Shown: positions 18,726 to 27,596, counted from the first letter of the stretch. The stretch: DNA of 64,000 nucleotides from Rhodopseudomonas rhenobacensis (GCF_014203125.1 NZ_JACHIH010000008.1:1-64000); one strand, 5' to 3'. Program-made: numbers and translations. The notes: generated by a model from the letters alone, not told the origin.

Positions 18726-20050
18726 CCGGGTTTGCGCCACGCACGGACCTGCTGTCGTGGGGCCGAACGCCGCGCCTGCCGATGCAGGTCGCACATCCGG
18801 CGTTCCGCGACCAGTTGGACGGTCTGATCCGGGCCGGCGCGGCCGGCAATCACGGTCTGTTGGCGGTCGGGAAGCTGCGGTCGTATGGCGACAGCTGCCT
18901 CAACGGCGACGGCTCGGCGATCGAGATGGCGGGTCTCGAGCGGTTCATCAGTTTCGATCGTCGCACCGGCGTGTTGGAGGCCGAGGCTGGCGTCACCCTT
19001 GCCGAGATTTTGCGGGTGGCGATACCCGCCGGTTATTTTCTACCGGTCACCCCCGGCACCAAGTTCGTCACCTTGGGTGGAGCGATCGCCAACGACGTCC
19101 ATGGCAAGAACCACCACCGCGCCGGGACGTTTGGCCGCTGGGTCCGTCAATTCAGCCTGGCGCGCACCGATGGGTCCCAGCAAGTCGTCGGCCGCGACGA
19201 CGCCAGCGGCCTGTTCGCGGCGACCATTGGTGGACTGGGGCTGACCGGCGTGATCACCCGGGTGACGCTTGAACTGATGCCGATTGCGAGCTCGCGGATC
19301 GATCTGCAGACGATTCCGTTCGGGCGGCTTTCGGAGTTCTTCTCGCTCGCGGCGGAGAGCGAGGCATCGCATGACTATACCGTCGCTTGGATCGACTGTC
19401 TGGCCCAAGGCGACAAGTTGGGCCGCGGGATCTTCACGCGGGCGCGGCCCAGCAGCGACGGCGAATTGCGTGTTAGTAACAAGAGCGGTCCGTCGGTTCC
19501 GATCGATGCGCCGGGCTTCTTGCTCAATCGGCTGACGCTGTCGGCCTTCAACGAAGCTTATTACCGGATCGCCGGGCGGCCGCGCCAGGCCAGCGTCAGC
19601 TACGATCCGTTCTTCTATCCGCTGGACGCCATCGGCGGCTGGAATCGACTGTATGGCCGGCGCGGCTTCTATCAGTATCAAAGCGTGGTACCGCCCGCGG
19701 TCGCGGAGGCCGCTACCACCGAAATGCTGCGAACCATCGCCTCGGCCGGCCAGGGCTCGTTTCTGGCGGTACTGAAGACCTTCGGCGATGTGCCTTCGCC
19801 CGGACTGCTGTCGTTCCCGATGCAGGGAACGACGCTGGCGCTGGATTTTGCTAATCGCGGGCGTTCGACGCTATCGCTGCTTGACAAACTCGACGCGATT
19901 GTCCGAGAAGCCGGAGGGCGCCTGTATCCGGCCAAGGACGGTCGGCTTCCGCCAGCGATGTTCAGGGCTGGCTATCCGGCGCTGAATCAATTCACACCTC
20001 ACATGGATCCAGGAATGTCCTCGACATTCTGGCGTCGGATGCAGCTATGA
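18722..20050 (+). CDS. DprE1-like FAD-dependent oxidase (decaprenylphosphoryl-ribose 2'-oxidase family)
   Basis: 442 residues from a GTG at 18722 inside the GTGA overlap with the UbiA gene. The FAD-binding PCMH region has R-S-Y-G-D-S-C-L-N, P-G-T-K-F-V-T-L-G-G-A-I-A-N-D-V and H-G-K-N-H-H at 127-132, all close to DprE1. The C-terminal part has L-K-T-F-G and L-S-F-P-M-Q-G-T-T-L-A-L-D-F; Ala373 occupies the place of the mycobacterial cysteine that is covalently attacked by benzothiazinones. Expected reaction: oxidation of the ribose 2'-hydroxyl of a polyprenyl-phospho-ribose, the first half of epimerisation to D-arabinose. Translationally coupled to the SDR gene. Confidence 0.88.
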   Translation: MTGFAPRTDLLSWGRTPRLPMQVAHPAFRDQLDGLIRAGAAGNHGLLAVGKLRSYGDSCLNGDGSAIEMAGLERFISFDRRTGVLEAEAGVTLAEILRVAIPAGYFLPVTPGTKFVTLGGAIANDVHGKNHHRAGTFGRWVRQFSLARTDGSQQVVGRDDASGLFAATIGGLGLTGVITRVTLELMPIASSRIDLQTIPFGRLSEFFSLAAESEASHDYTVAWIDCLAQGDKLGRGIFTRARPSSDGELRVSNKSGPSVPIDAPGFLLNRLTLSAFNEAYYRIAGRPRQASVSYDPFFYPLDAIGGWNRLYGRRGFYQYQSVVPPAVAEAATTEMLRTIASAGQGSFLAVLKTFGDVPSPGLLSFPMQGTTLALDFANRGRSTLSLLDKLDAIVREAGGRLYPAKDGRLPPAMFRAGYPALNQFTPHMDPGMSSTFWRRMQL

Positions 20051-20799
20051 CAACGCTAACACCCCTTCATGTGCTGATGCTGGGCGCGGGTTCCGGGATC
20101 GCCCAGGCGACCGCGCGACTCTACGCGGCCGAGGGGGCGGTGATCGGCCTGGCAGGACGCAACGCCGAGCGGCTTGATGCCATCGCCCACGATCTCACGG
20201 CGCGCGGCGCCAGCCGCGTCGAGATATTCGAAATCGATTTTGTCACCGCGGAGCCGGCGCAGGCGCTCGCCGACATGGTGGCCAAGTTGGGCGGCGGTGA
20301 TCACTTCATTCTGGCTTATGGCGTGCTGGGCGATCAGGCGGCGGCGGAGCGCGACCTGACCGCGGCCCAGACCATCCTCGACGTGAACTTCCGCTCCGCC
20401 GCCGGCTGGGCGTTGGCGGCGGCGAACCTGTTGGAACAGCAGGGGCACGGATCGTTGGTGGTATTAGGATCGGTGGCGGGTGACCGCGGCCGGCGCTCGA
20501 ACTACGTCTATGGCGCCGCCAAGGCGGGGCTGGCCGTGCTGGTTCAGGGCATCGACCACCGCTTCCGCGGACGCGGGCCACGCGCCGTGATCGTCAAACC
20601 GGGACCGACCGACACCGCGATGACCGCCGGCATGGCGAAGGGCGGGCCTTTATGGGCGACGCCCGAAGCCGTCGCGGCGGTGGTGCGCAAAGCCGCGGAC
20701 CGCGGCGGCCCGGTGGTCTACGCCCCGGCGCGGTGGTGGCTGATCATGACCATCATCCGCGCGATCCCCGCGGCGATCTTCAACAAGATGAACTTCTAG
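20047..20799 (+). CDS. DprE2-like short-chain dehydrogenase
   Basis: 250 residues. Rossmann G-A-G-S-G-I-A at 13-19, catalytic Y155-x-x-x-K159 in S-N-Y-V-Y-G-A-A-K, V-K-P-G-P-T-D-T and a hydrophobic C-terminus (W-W-L-I-M-T-I-I-R-A-I-P-A-A-I-F) as in DprE2, which may anchor it at the membrane. It would reduce the 2'-keto intermediate from the DprE1-like partner to polyprenyl-phospho-arabinose with NAD(P)H. The start overlaps the preceding gene by ATGA, typical of a two-subunit enzyme expressed together. Confidence 0.87.
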   Translation: MTTLTPLHVLMLGAGSGIAQATARLYAAEGAVIGLAGRNAERLDAIAHDLTARGASRVEIFEIDFVTAEPAQALADMVAKLGGGDHFILAYGVLGDQAAAERDLTAAQTILDVNFRSAAGWALAAANLLEQQGHGSLVVLGSVAGDRGRRSNYVYGAAKAGLAVLVQGIDHRFRGRGPRAVIVKPGPTDTAMTAGMAKGGPLWATPEAVAAVVRKAADRGGPVVYAPARWWLIMTIIRAIPAAIFNKMNF

Positions 20800-20803
20800 A
20801 GCC

Positions 20804-21733
20804 ATGCGCAAGATCGTCATCACCGGCGCGGCCGGCCTGGTCGGCCAAAATCTGGTGGCGCGGCTGAAGTCGCGCCCCGACCTCGAATTGGTCGGCATCG
20901 ACAAGCACGCCGCCAACGTCGCGCTGTTCCGCCAGGTTCATCCCGAGGTCAGGATCATCGAGGCGGACCTCGCCGAGCCCGGCGCATGGTCCGACTGTTT
21001 TTCCGGCGCCGATACCGTCGTGATCAACCAGGCGCAGATCGGCGGTTTGTTCGGCGAGGAATTCGAGGCCAACAACGTCACCGCCACGCGGCACATCCTC
21101 GCGGCGATCGAACGCCACGCGGTGCCGTATTTCGTCGGCATTTCCTCGTCGGTGGTCAACTCCGCCGCCGATGATTTCTACACCCGCTCGAAGACCGCGC
21201 AGGAAAAGCTGTTCGACGCATCCTCGGTGCCGCATGTGACGCTGCGTCCGACCTTGATGTTCGGGTGGTTCGACCGCAAGCATCTTGGCTGGCTGCGCCG
21301 ATTCATGGACCGCGCGCCGGTGTTTCCGATCCCGGGCGACGGCAAATTCGATCGGCAGCCGCTGTATGTCGGCGACTTCGTCTCGATCATCATCGCCGCG
21401 ATCGAGCAGCGCAAGGCCGGCACCTTCGACATTTCGGGGCTGGAGCAGATCAGCTACGGCGAGCTGATCGGTTTGATCCAGGAGATCGTCAAGCCGCGCG
21501 CCCGTATCGTCCACATTCCCTATGCGATGTTCTGGGCGCTGCTGTGGCTGTACGCCAAGTTCGACAAGAATCCTCCGTTCACCACCGGGCAACTCGAAGC
21601 GCTGGTCATTCCGGAGACGTTCCCGGTGATCGACTGGCCGGGTGAATTCGGCGTCAAGCCGACGGCGTTGCGCCAGGCGCTGACCGAGACGTTTCTTGAT
21701 CCGGAATTCTCCAAAATCGTTCTGTCGTTCTAG
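20804..21733 (+). CDS. NAD(P)-dependent epimerase/dehydratase family protein
   Basis: 309 residues. N-terminal T-G-A-A-G-L-V-G is the extended-SDR nucleotide-binding motif, S-S-S-V-V-N and Y-T-R-S-K supply Ser, Tyr and Lys of the active site, and L-R-P-T-L-M-F-G-W-F-D-R-K-H-L-G-W-L follows. The C-terminal half has a hydrophobic stretch (I-P-Y-A-M-F-W-A-L-L-W-L-Y) seen in SDR proteins that act on membrane-linked or nucleotide sugars. Four bases separate it from the preceding gene, so it belongs to the same operon. The substrate is unknown; a sugar or sugar-lipid is likely. Confidence 0.82.
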   Translation: MRKIVITGAAGLVGQNLVARLKSRPDLELVGIDKHAANVALFRQVHPEVRIIEADLAEPGAWSDCFSGADTVVINQAQIGGLFGEEFEANNVTATRHILAAIERHAVPYFVGISSSVVNSAADDFYTRSKTAQEKLFDASSVPHVTLRPTLMFGWFDRKHLGWLRRFMDRAPVFPIPGDGKFDRQPLYVGDFVSIIIAAIEQRKAGTFDISGLEQISYGELIGLIQEIVKPRARIVHIPYAMFWALLWLYAKFDKNPPFTTGQLEALVIPETFPVIDWPGEFGVKPTALRQALTETFLDPEFSKIVLSF

Positions 21734-21744
21734 GAGCCGTCGTG

Positions 21745-23055
21745 ATGAGCCGGATCGTCGTGTTAGGAGCCGGACCGATGGGGTTGGCCGCCGCGCAGCG
21801 CGCGGTGCGGCTCGGACATCAGGTCGACCTCATCGAAGCCGACAGCAAGGTCGGCGGCATGGCTGCGCATTTCGATTTTTCCGGGGTGTCGATCGAGCGG
21901 TTCTATCACTTCATCTGCAAGTCCGACGCGCCGACCTTCGAGCTGATGGCCGAACTCGGCATCGCCGACAAGATGCGATGGGCTAATACGTCGATGGCCT
22001 ATTACACCCACGGCAAGGTGCACCGCTGGGGCGATCCGATTTCGCTGTTGCGCTTTCCGCATCTCACCATGGTGGAGAAGTTTCGCACCGGGCTGCAGAT
22101 GTTCCTGACCACCAAAGCGCGCAATTTCGATGCCATCGAGCAATTGACGTCGCGGCAATGGATCGAGCGCGGCTCCGGCAAATCGGTCTACGACAAGCTG
22201 TGGAAACGGCTGCAGGAACTGAAGTTCTACGAGTTCGCCGATCACGTCGCGGCGTCGTGGATCGCGACAAGGATCAAGCGGATCGGCAATTCCCGCAAAT
22301 CGATCTTTCAGGAACAGCTCGGCTATATCGAGGGCGGCTCCGAAACCCTGGTCGAGACGATCGCCGACGACATCCGCCGCGGCGGCGGGCGGATCCACCT
22401 CGGCACGCCGGCCGAGCGGGTGCTGGTCGAAAACGGCGCCGTCCGCGCGGTGCGCGCCGGCGGCCGGGAATTCGCCGCGGACGCGGTGATCGCTACGGTG
22501 CCGATTCCGCTGGTCAACCAGCTGGTGCCGGACCTGCCGCAGGCGCTGCAAGACAAATACGCCGCCATCCGCAACATCGGCGTGGTCTGCCTGCTGTTCA
22601 AACTGCGCAAGTCGGTGACGCCGCACTTCTGGCTCAACATCGTTGCCGACGATATCGAGATTCCCGGGCTGATCGAATTTTCCAATCTGCGGCCGGTCGG
22701 CGAGACCATCGTCTACGTGCCGTATTACATGCCGGTGACGCAGCCGAAATGGGGATGGGCCGATCAGCAGTTCCTCGACGAAGCGTTCGGCTACATCAAG
22801 CGCATCAACCCGAACATCACCGACGCCGACCTGATCGATGCCAAGGTCGGGCGGCTGCGCTATGCCCAGCCGATCTGCGAGCCGAATTTCGCCGACAAGC
22901 TGCCGCCGATCCAGACGCCGATCGCGGGTCTGCAGATCGCCGATACCTGCTATTATTATCCGGAGGACCGCGGCGTGGCGGAGAGCATTCGGCTCGGTCG
23001 GCGGATGGCGGAATACGCCGGCGGGACCGGCGCGCAACCGCCGCAACAAACCTGA
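21745..23055 (+). CDS. FAD/NAD(P)-dependent oxidoreductase (amine-oxidase/desaturase-like fold)
   Basis: About 436 residues from the ATG at 21745, with AGGAG at 21732-21736; a GTG at 21742 is also in frame. The dinucleotide-binding V-L-G-A-G-P-M-G-L-A-A-A and L-I-E-A-D-S-K-V-G-G-M resemble FAD-dependent amine oxidases, phytoene desaturases and UDP-galactopyranose-mutase-like proteins. A C-terminal I-A-D-T-C-Y-Y-Y-P-E-D-R-G motif likely contacts FAD. Such genes are common in glycan loci next to a GtrA protein and SDRs. It probably modifies a sugar or polyprenyl-linked sugar. No exact function can be assigned. Confidence 0.78.
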   Translation: MSRIVVLGAGPMGLAAAQRAVRLGHQVDLIEADSKVGGMAAHFDFSGVSIERFYHFICKSDAPTFELMAELGIADKMRWANTSMAYYTHGKVHRWGDPISLLRFPHLTMVEKFRTGLQMFLTTKARNFDAIEQLTSRQWIERGSGKSVYDKLWKRLQELKFYEFADHVAASWIATRIKRIGNSRKSIFQEQLGYIEGGSETLVETIADDIRRGGGRIHLGTPAERVLVENGAVRAVRAGGREFAADAVIATVPIPLVNQLVPDLPQALQDKYAAIRNIGVVCLLFKLRKSVTPHFWLNIVADDIEIPGLIEFSNLRPVGETIVYVPYYMPVTQPKWGWADQQFLDEAFGYIKRINPNITDADLIDAKVGRLRYAQPICEPNFADKLPPIQTPIAGLQIADTCYYYPEDRGVAESIRLGRRMAEYAGGTGAQPPQQT

Positions 23056-23092
23056 TAAAGATCCCACTGGAAGCGCAGCGAGGACGATTTTG

Positions 23093-23746
23093 ATGAATGA
23101 TCTGGCAAGCATCTATAAGTCCCGCTTCTCCAATACCGGGCTGGACAAGCGCAAGCGGGTCTGGAGCATCCTGTGCGCCGAATTCTTTCAGAATTACGTG
23201 CCGCCGGGATCGGTGGTGCTCGATCTGGCCTGCGGCTATGGCGAATTCATCAATCACATCGCCGCCGCGAAGAAATACGGAGTCGACCTCAACCCGGATG
23301 CGCGATCGCAATTGTCGCCCGAGGTCGAATTCAAGCTGACCCCGGCCTACGATCTGTCGCACATTGCCGACGACAGCGTCGATCGGGTGTTCACCTCGAA
23401 TTTCCTCGAGCATCTGCCCGACAAGGCGGCTTGCGACACCGTGCTCAAGGAGGTGCGGCGGGTCCTCAAGCCGGGCGGCAAGTTCATGATCCTCGGACCG
23501 AACATCCGCTACGCCTACAAGGAATACTGGGACTATTACGACCACTACTTGGCGCTCTCGCATCTGTCGCTCGGTGAGGGGCTGCTGCTGGCCGGATACC
23601 AGCCGGAGGTGGTGATCGACAGGTTCCTGCCCTACACCATGAACAACGCGACACCCACCGCGGACTGGATGATCCGGCTTTACTTGCGGATCCCGCTGGC
23701 GTGGAAGCTGCTCGGCAAGCAGTTCTTCCTCGTCGCCCGAAAGTGA
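23093..23746 (+). CDS. Class I SAM-dependent methyltransferase
   Basis: 217 residues from the ATG at 23093 (GAGGA about 10 bases upstream). Motif I is V-L-D-L-A-C-G-Y-G-E-F, followed by Y-G-V-D-L-N-P-D and the S-N-F-L-E-H-L motif, then V-L-K-P-G-G-K-F-M-I-L-G-P-N. This is a methyltransferase of the type widespread in polysaccharide loci. The acceptor may be the sugar moiety handled by the operon. The stop overlaps the GtrA start by four bases. Confidence 0.85.
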   Translation: MNDLASIYKSRFSNTGLDKRKRVWSILCAEFFQNYVPPGSVVLDLACGYGEFINHIAAAKKYGVDLNPDARSQLSPEVEFKLTPAYDLSHIADDSVDRVFTSNFLEHLPDKAACDTVLKEVRRVLKPGGKFMILGPNIRYAYKEYWDYYDHYLALSHLSLGEGLLLAGYQPEVVIDRFLPYTMNNATPTADWMIRLYLRIPLAWKLLGKQFFLVARK

Positions 23747-24171
23747 TCGTGGATCGATCCGCGAGCAGCCCAGTCGGAGCAGTCGTGACATCGCGCTTTG
23801 CCCGCTTCCTGCTGGTCGGGGTCACCGCGGCGGCGATCAATATCGTCAGCCGCGTCGTCATCTCGCAATTCGTCGCCTTCGAATACGCCGTCGCGCTGGC
23901 GTTCCCGGTGGCTTTGACCTTTGCCTTCGTGATGTCGCGGCTGCTGGTGTTCGAACCCAGCGCCAGCTCGGCCTGGGGGCAGTATTTCCGCTTCTTTCTC
24001 GTCAATCTGGTGGCGCTGGTGCAGGTGTGGCTGGTCAGCGTCGGGCTGGCGCAATGGCTATTCCCGATGATCGGCTGGACCTTCTATCCGGAGCTGCTGG
24101 CGCATACCATCGCTGTGTGCAGCCCGGTGCTGACGAGTTACTATGCGCATAAGGTATTCACGTTCAAATAG
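23743..24171 (+). CDS. GtrA-like small membrane protein (putative polyprenyl-sugar flippase)
   Basis: 142 residues from the GTG at 23743 within a GTGA overlap. Four hydrophobic segments, beginning F-A-R-F-L-L-V-G-V-T-A-A-A-I-N and ending with the characteristic Y-Y-A-H-K-V-F-T-F, mark the GtrA family (PF04138). GtrA proteins are thought to flip polyprenyl-phosphate-linked sugars. In mycobacteria a GtrA protein (Rv3789) is encoded next to dprE1-dprE2. That arrangement, repeated here, suggests transport or handling of polyprenyl-phospho-arabinose. Confidence 0.88.
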   Translation: MIVDRSASSPVGAVVTSRFARFLLVGVTAAAINIVSRVVISQFVAFEYAVALAFPVALTFAFVMSRLLVFEPSASSAWGQYFRFFLVNLVALVQVWLVSVGLAQWLFPMIGWTFYPELLAHTIAVCSPVLTSYYAHKVFTFK

Positions 24172-24254
24172 CCGGCGTCCGGTCGAGCGATGGCCCCGCT
24201 GGTGGGTGCGTCGGCCATGGACTGCGGTCGTTTCCCAGGAAGGTCAGACGCACG

Positions 24255-25844
24255 ATGACTGTCGAGGACGTAAAATACCCCGGGCGCGTTCCAACCGACC
24301 TGTTGACGCGCTTGCTGTGGCTGGCGGCGCTCGCGCTGATCATCTTCGGCGTCAAGCTGCTGTTCATTCGCCATTTCGGCACGGCGATGCCGTATTGGGA
24401 TCAGTGGGATGCTGAAGCCGACCTGATCTACAAGCCGTACTTCAACTCCAATCTGTCGCTCTCGACGCTGTTTTCATCGCACAACGAGCACCGCATCTTG
24501 ATTTCGCGCATCTTCGCGCTGGCGCTGTTCGAACTGGACGGCGGCTGGGACCCGATCCTGCAGATGATGGCGAATGCGGTGCTGCATGTCGTGGCCATCA
24601 TCCTGCTGATGCTGACGCTGCGGCGTATCATCCGGCCGGATCAGTTCGTTCTTCTGGTGTTGTTTTCGATCCTGCTGTTCGCGCTGCCGATCGGGTGGGA
24701 AAATCTGCTCGCCGGCTTTCAAAGCCAATTCTATTTCCTGCTGATCTTTTCGCTGTTGGCGCTGATCGGGTTTTCGCGCGCGCCGGCGTGGGGGCCGGTG
24801 TGGTGGGGCAGCGTGCTTTGCTGCCTGGCGGCGTATTTTTCGATGGCCTCCGGCGCCCTGACTGCCGCGGCCGCGGTGGCGATGCTCGCCGCCCAGATGG
24901 TCTGCGGCCATCGCACAGGCCGGAAAGAACAGCTCGGTCTCACCGTCCTGGTCGTGATGACCGTGGCGATGCTGGCCTTCATCCGGAGCGTGCCGGGTCA
25001 CGAGATGCTGAAGGCGCACAACTTTGCGGAATTCGGCCGCGCCTTCTTGGCCTGCCTGTCGTTCCCGCGGATCAGCCCGTATTCGGGGCTGTGGATCAAT
25101 CTGCCGGCCGCGATCTACGCCGTCGCGGTGTTGCTCCGACGACCGTCGCTGCGGTCCCCGCACTGGGTGGTGCTCGGCTTGATCATCTGGTTGCTCACGC
25201 AGTCGATCTCGTTGTCCTATGGGCGAGCCGTATTGGTCACCTCTCCGCGCTATCTCGACGTCATCATCGTCGGACTGCCGGTCAACTTCGCGATCCTGCT
25301 GTTCGCCCAGAGCTGGGTGTCGGGCGATCGGAAGCGCGGCGCGGCGGTGCTGCTGACCGTCGGCTGGCTGTGCATCGTCGTTCCCGCGTTGATCTGGAAC
25401 ATGATCATCTCGTCGATCCCCGCGGTGATCGACAAGGGGATGCAGGGGCGAGAGCAGGAGCGCAATGTCATGGCCTATCTGCGCACCGGGAATCTGGCGG
25501 AACTGCAAGGCAAGGCAGGGCAGGCGATCCCCTATCCGGTGCCCGAGCGGCTGGCCGCTCTGTTATCCGATCCGGTCATCCGACAGGTGCTGCCCGACGC
25601 CCTGCGGTCCGGCGACATCGACGATCGCGCACGGCTGGATCACACCTGGCTGAAGGGGCGATTGCGCGGCGCGTCGAGCCGGATCAAACGCCAGATCCTG
25701 AGCCATGCTCAGGTCTTGGCCGGCGTCGGTGTTGCGTTGGCCTTTGCGGGCGGAATGCTCGGATGGCGGCGACGCCGGGGGCAGGATGCCGAGACGAGGC
25801 CTGCGGACGCATTGCCGAATGAGCCGGTCGTCGAACGGGCGTGA
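24255..25844 (+). CDS. Polytopic membrane protein, candidate GT-C glycosyltransferase
   Basis: 529 residues with about ten hydrophobic segments. After the first one (L-L-W-L-A-A-L-A-L-I-I-F-G-V) comes a periplasmic-side loop with Y-W-D-Q-W-D-A-E-A-D, i.e. acidic residues where GT-C transferases keep their catalytic Asp. The C-terminal 130 residues are more polar, followed by a last hydrophobic segment and a basic tail. It is the final gene of the operon that makes a probable polyprenyl-phospho-arabinose donor, so an arabinofuranosyltransferase using that donor is a reasonable guess. No family name could be assigned by eye. Confidence 0.6.
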   Translation: MTVEDVKYPGRVPTDLLTRLLWLAALALIIFGVKLLFIRHFGTAMPYWDQWDAEADLIYKPYFNSNLSLSTLFSSHNEHRILISRIFALALFELDGGWDPILQMMANAVLHVVAIILLMLTLRRIIRPDQFVLLVLFSILLFALPIGWENLLAGFQSQFYFLLIFSLLALIGFSRAPAWGPVWWGSVLCCLAAYFSMASGALTAAAAVAMLAAQMVCGHRTGRKEQLGLTVLVVMTVAMLAFIRSVPGHEMLKAHNFAEFGRAFLACLSFPRISPYSGLWINLPAAIYAVAVLLRRPSLRSPHWVVLGLIIWLLTQSISLSYGRAVLVTSPRYLDVIIVGLPVNFAILLFAQSWVSGDRKRGAAVLLTVGWLCIVVPALIWNMIISSIPAVIDKGMQGREQERNVMAYLRTGNLAELQGKAGQAIPYPVPERLAALLSDPVIRQVLPDALRSGDIDDRARLDHTWLKGRLRGASSRIKRQILSHAQVLAGVGVALAFAGGMLGWRRRRGQDAETRPADALPNEPVVERA

Positions 25845-26192
25845 CGTCCAGCAGCGCTTACTTAGAAGAATCGCGATGCACGCAGTCGAAGATGATTTGC
25901 GAAATTCGGTTTCGATAGCCCATGTACATACGATAGATATCTCTTCGTCAATGCGACAGTTGAGCAGATGAGCTCATTGGCTTCAAACGTCGCCGTTAGC
26001 CGCGGCCAAGCGAGCATACTTTGACAAATCACTGAGACGAATTGCTCCGGTCACAGTCGCGAATGCCGAGTCAGACGCAGTTTTTGTCAGGCGCCGATGT
26101 TGCGCCGGCTGTTGCCTTGGGAGTTGCGACGGCGCGCGGCGTCCTGTTAATGGGTGCGGTGGCGATCTGGCCACTTCGGTCGGGAGGCGGAT
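25845..26192. other. Intergenic region, no gene seen
   Basis: About 350 bases, AT-richer around 25860-26000, between two membrane-protein genes on the plus strand. The end carries GGGAGG (26182-26187), the likely ribosome binding site of the next gene. Another frame is open through 26042-27250, but it is an overlapping shadow of the membrane protein. Confidence 0.45.
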
Positions 26193-27332
26193 TTGCCGAA
26201 GTCGGCGTATGCGGGGTGCGCCGCAGCGATCGCGAATGTCCGTGTCCCGATCTGGATTGCCGCGGGCCTCGTCGGCGCGCTTGTTCTCTTCCTCCGCTCG
26301 CCCGACGTTTTCATCAACCCGCAGTTCTGGGCAGAGGACGGTCCGGTGTTCTGGCAGGATCAGGCCGAGCTCGGCTGGCGCGCGCTGTTCAAACCCTACG
26401 CCGGCTATTTCAACGTCGCGCCGCGCCTGGTGGCCGCTCTGGCGTCGTGGTTGAATCCGGCTCATGCGCCACGGGTTTTCGGCCTGGCGGCGATCGCGTT
26501 GACGCTGTGGTCCGCCTGCACCGCTTCGACCTGTGTCGACGATCCCCGCTTGGGGGTGTTGCTCGCCATCGGCTTGTTGCTGCCTCCAATCTACGGTGGC
26601 GAAGTCTTCGGGAACGTGACCAATACGCAATGGCTGATGGCGCCGACGCTGGCGCTGTTGCTGGCGAGCAAGCCGGCGCCGAACAGAGTGGCGTTTGCGG
26701 CGATTGCTGGCTTGTCCGGTCCGTTCAGCGTGTTTCTTCTGCCGCTGGCCGCCGCTCGCGCCATCGCGCGAAAGGACATCGTCGCTGCGACGATCGGCGC
26801 GGCAGGGCTGATCCAACTCGCCGCTCTGAGCATGGCGGCCGCGACGCCACTCGGCCAGAGCGAACCGGACCTCGCACATTTGGCGGGGGTGGTGGTCTTC
26901 CGGTGCTTCGTCTCGAGCCCGGTCTGCTTAGTGCTCGGCGCAGCCGTGTTGCTGTACGCCCTGCTGTGGCGAGGGCACAGATGGCTGAGATTGTGTGGGC
27001 TGTTCCTTGCAGCAGCCGTCGCGCTGGGCGTGGTCTTGAAGTTCATGCACGCACCCGATGTGCTCGATGCCGAGGTGAACGGCGCAAGATATTTCTACAT
27101 TCCCCGCGTGGCCTTGCTCCTGTGCGCGGTCACGCTGCTCTTCAAGGACTTCGTGGCCGCTCTGCTCGGCGCGCTGTTCGTGGCGGCAATGCTGTTTGCC
27201 GATCCCACTGCGTTGCAGAAGCCGGCGCCGCCCGATGCGCGCTGGCGTGATCACTTTCGGGCCGGAGCGCAGCTCATCGAGACCAACCCTCCCGGGTTCG
27301 CGGTGCGGGTTCCTGAGCGCGCCCGAGACTGA
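26193..27332 (+). CDS. Polytopic membrane protein, second candidate GT-C transferase
   Basis: 379 residues from a TTG at 26193, chosen for GGGAGG at 26182-26187; a GTG at 26154 is an alternative. About nine hydrophobic segments. The first loop contains I-N-P-Q-F-W-A-E-D-G-P-V-F-W, with adjacent Glu-Asp in the place expected for a GT-C catalytic acid; N-V-T-N-T-Q-W-L follows later. It resembles the 24255 protein in plan but is shorter. Its position between the arabinose-donor operon and the rhamnose genes supports a role in surface glycan assembly. No family can be named with certainty. Confidence 0.55.
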   Translation: MPKSAYAGCAAAIANVRVPIWIAAGLVGALVLFLRSPDVFINPQFWAEDGPVFWQDQAELGWRALFKPYAGYFNVAPRLVAALASWLNPAHAPRVFGLAAIALTLWSACTASTCVDDPRLGVLLAIGLLLPPIYGGEVFGNVTNTQWLMAPTLALLLASKPAPNRVAFAAIAGLSGPFSVFLLPLAAARAIARKDIVAATIGAAGLIQLAALSMAAATPLGQSEPDLAHLAGVVVFRCFVSSPVCLVLGAAVLLYALLWRGHRWLRLCGLFLAAAVALGVVLKFMHAPDVLDAEVNGARYFYIPRVALLLCAVTLLFKDFVAALLGALFVAAMLFADPTALQKPAPPDARWRDHFRAGAQLIETNPPGFAVRVPERARD

Positions 27333-27483
27333 CGCGGCATTCTCGCCGTCGGGCACCTCACCCTTGCCTCGCGGCGCGCAGCCCCTCTCTGATCGAGGCC
27401 GAGCCGCACGAGGCCGACGCACGCCGGGTCGCCAGCGCACGGCAAGGCGAGCGCGGAAATCGGCCAAGTCATTGACTGCCAAT

Positions 27484-27504
27484 GTCAAATCGGGGGAATT
27501 TGAC
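27484..27504. promoter_or_regulatory. Dyad symmetry upstream of rfbC
   Basis: GTCAAAT (27484-27490) and ATTTGAC (27498-27504) are exact inverted repeats with a 7-base spacer, about 93 bases before the rfbC start. It has the size of a dimeric regulator site. A TTGACT at 27472-27477 could be a -35 element, but no matching -10 is clear. Confidence 0.3.
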
Positions 27505-27596
27505 CGCTCGGTCCGAACTCGATAGTCGTAACAGACGGAGCCGGTTGTGGCCGGCAACCGCGCCTTGCACTTCGCAATCGTTGATTCGGACGCCCC

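Noticed and set aside
26042-27250. 402-residue plus-strand frame in another phase over the GT-C-like gene
   Set aside because: Arg/Gly-rich without hydrophobic segments, while the alternative phase gives a clean polytopic membrane protein with a good Shine-Dalgarno.
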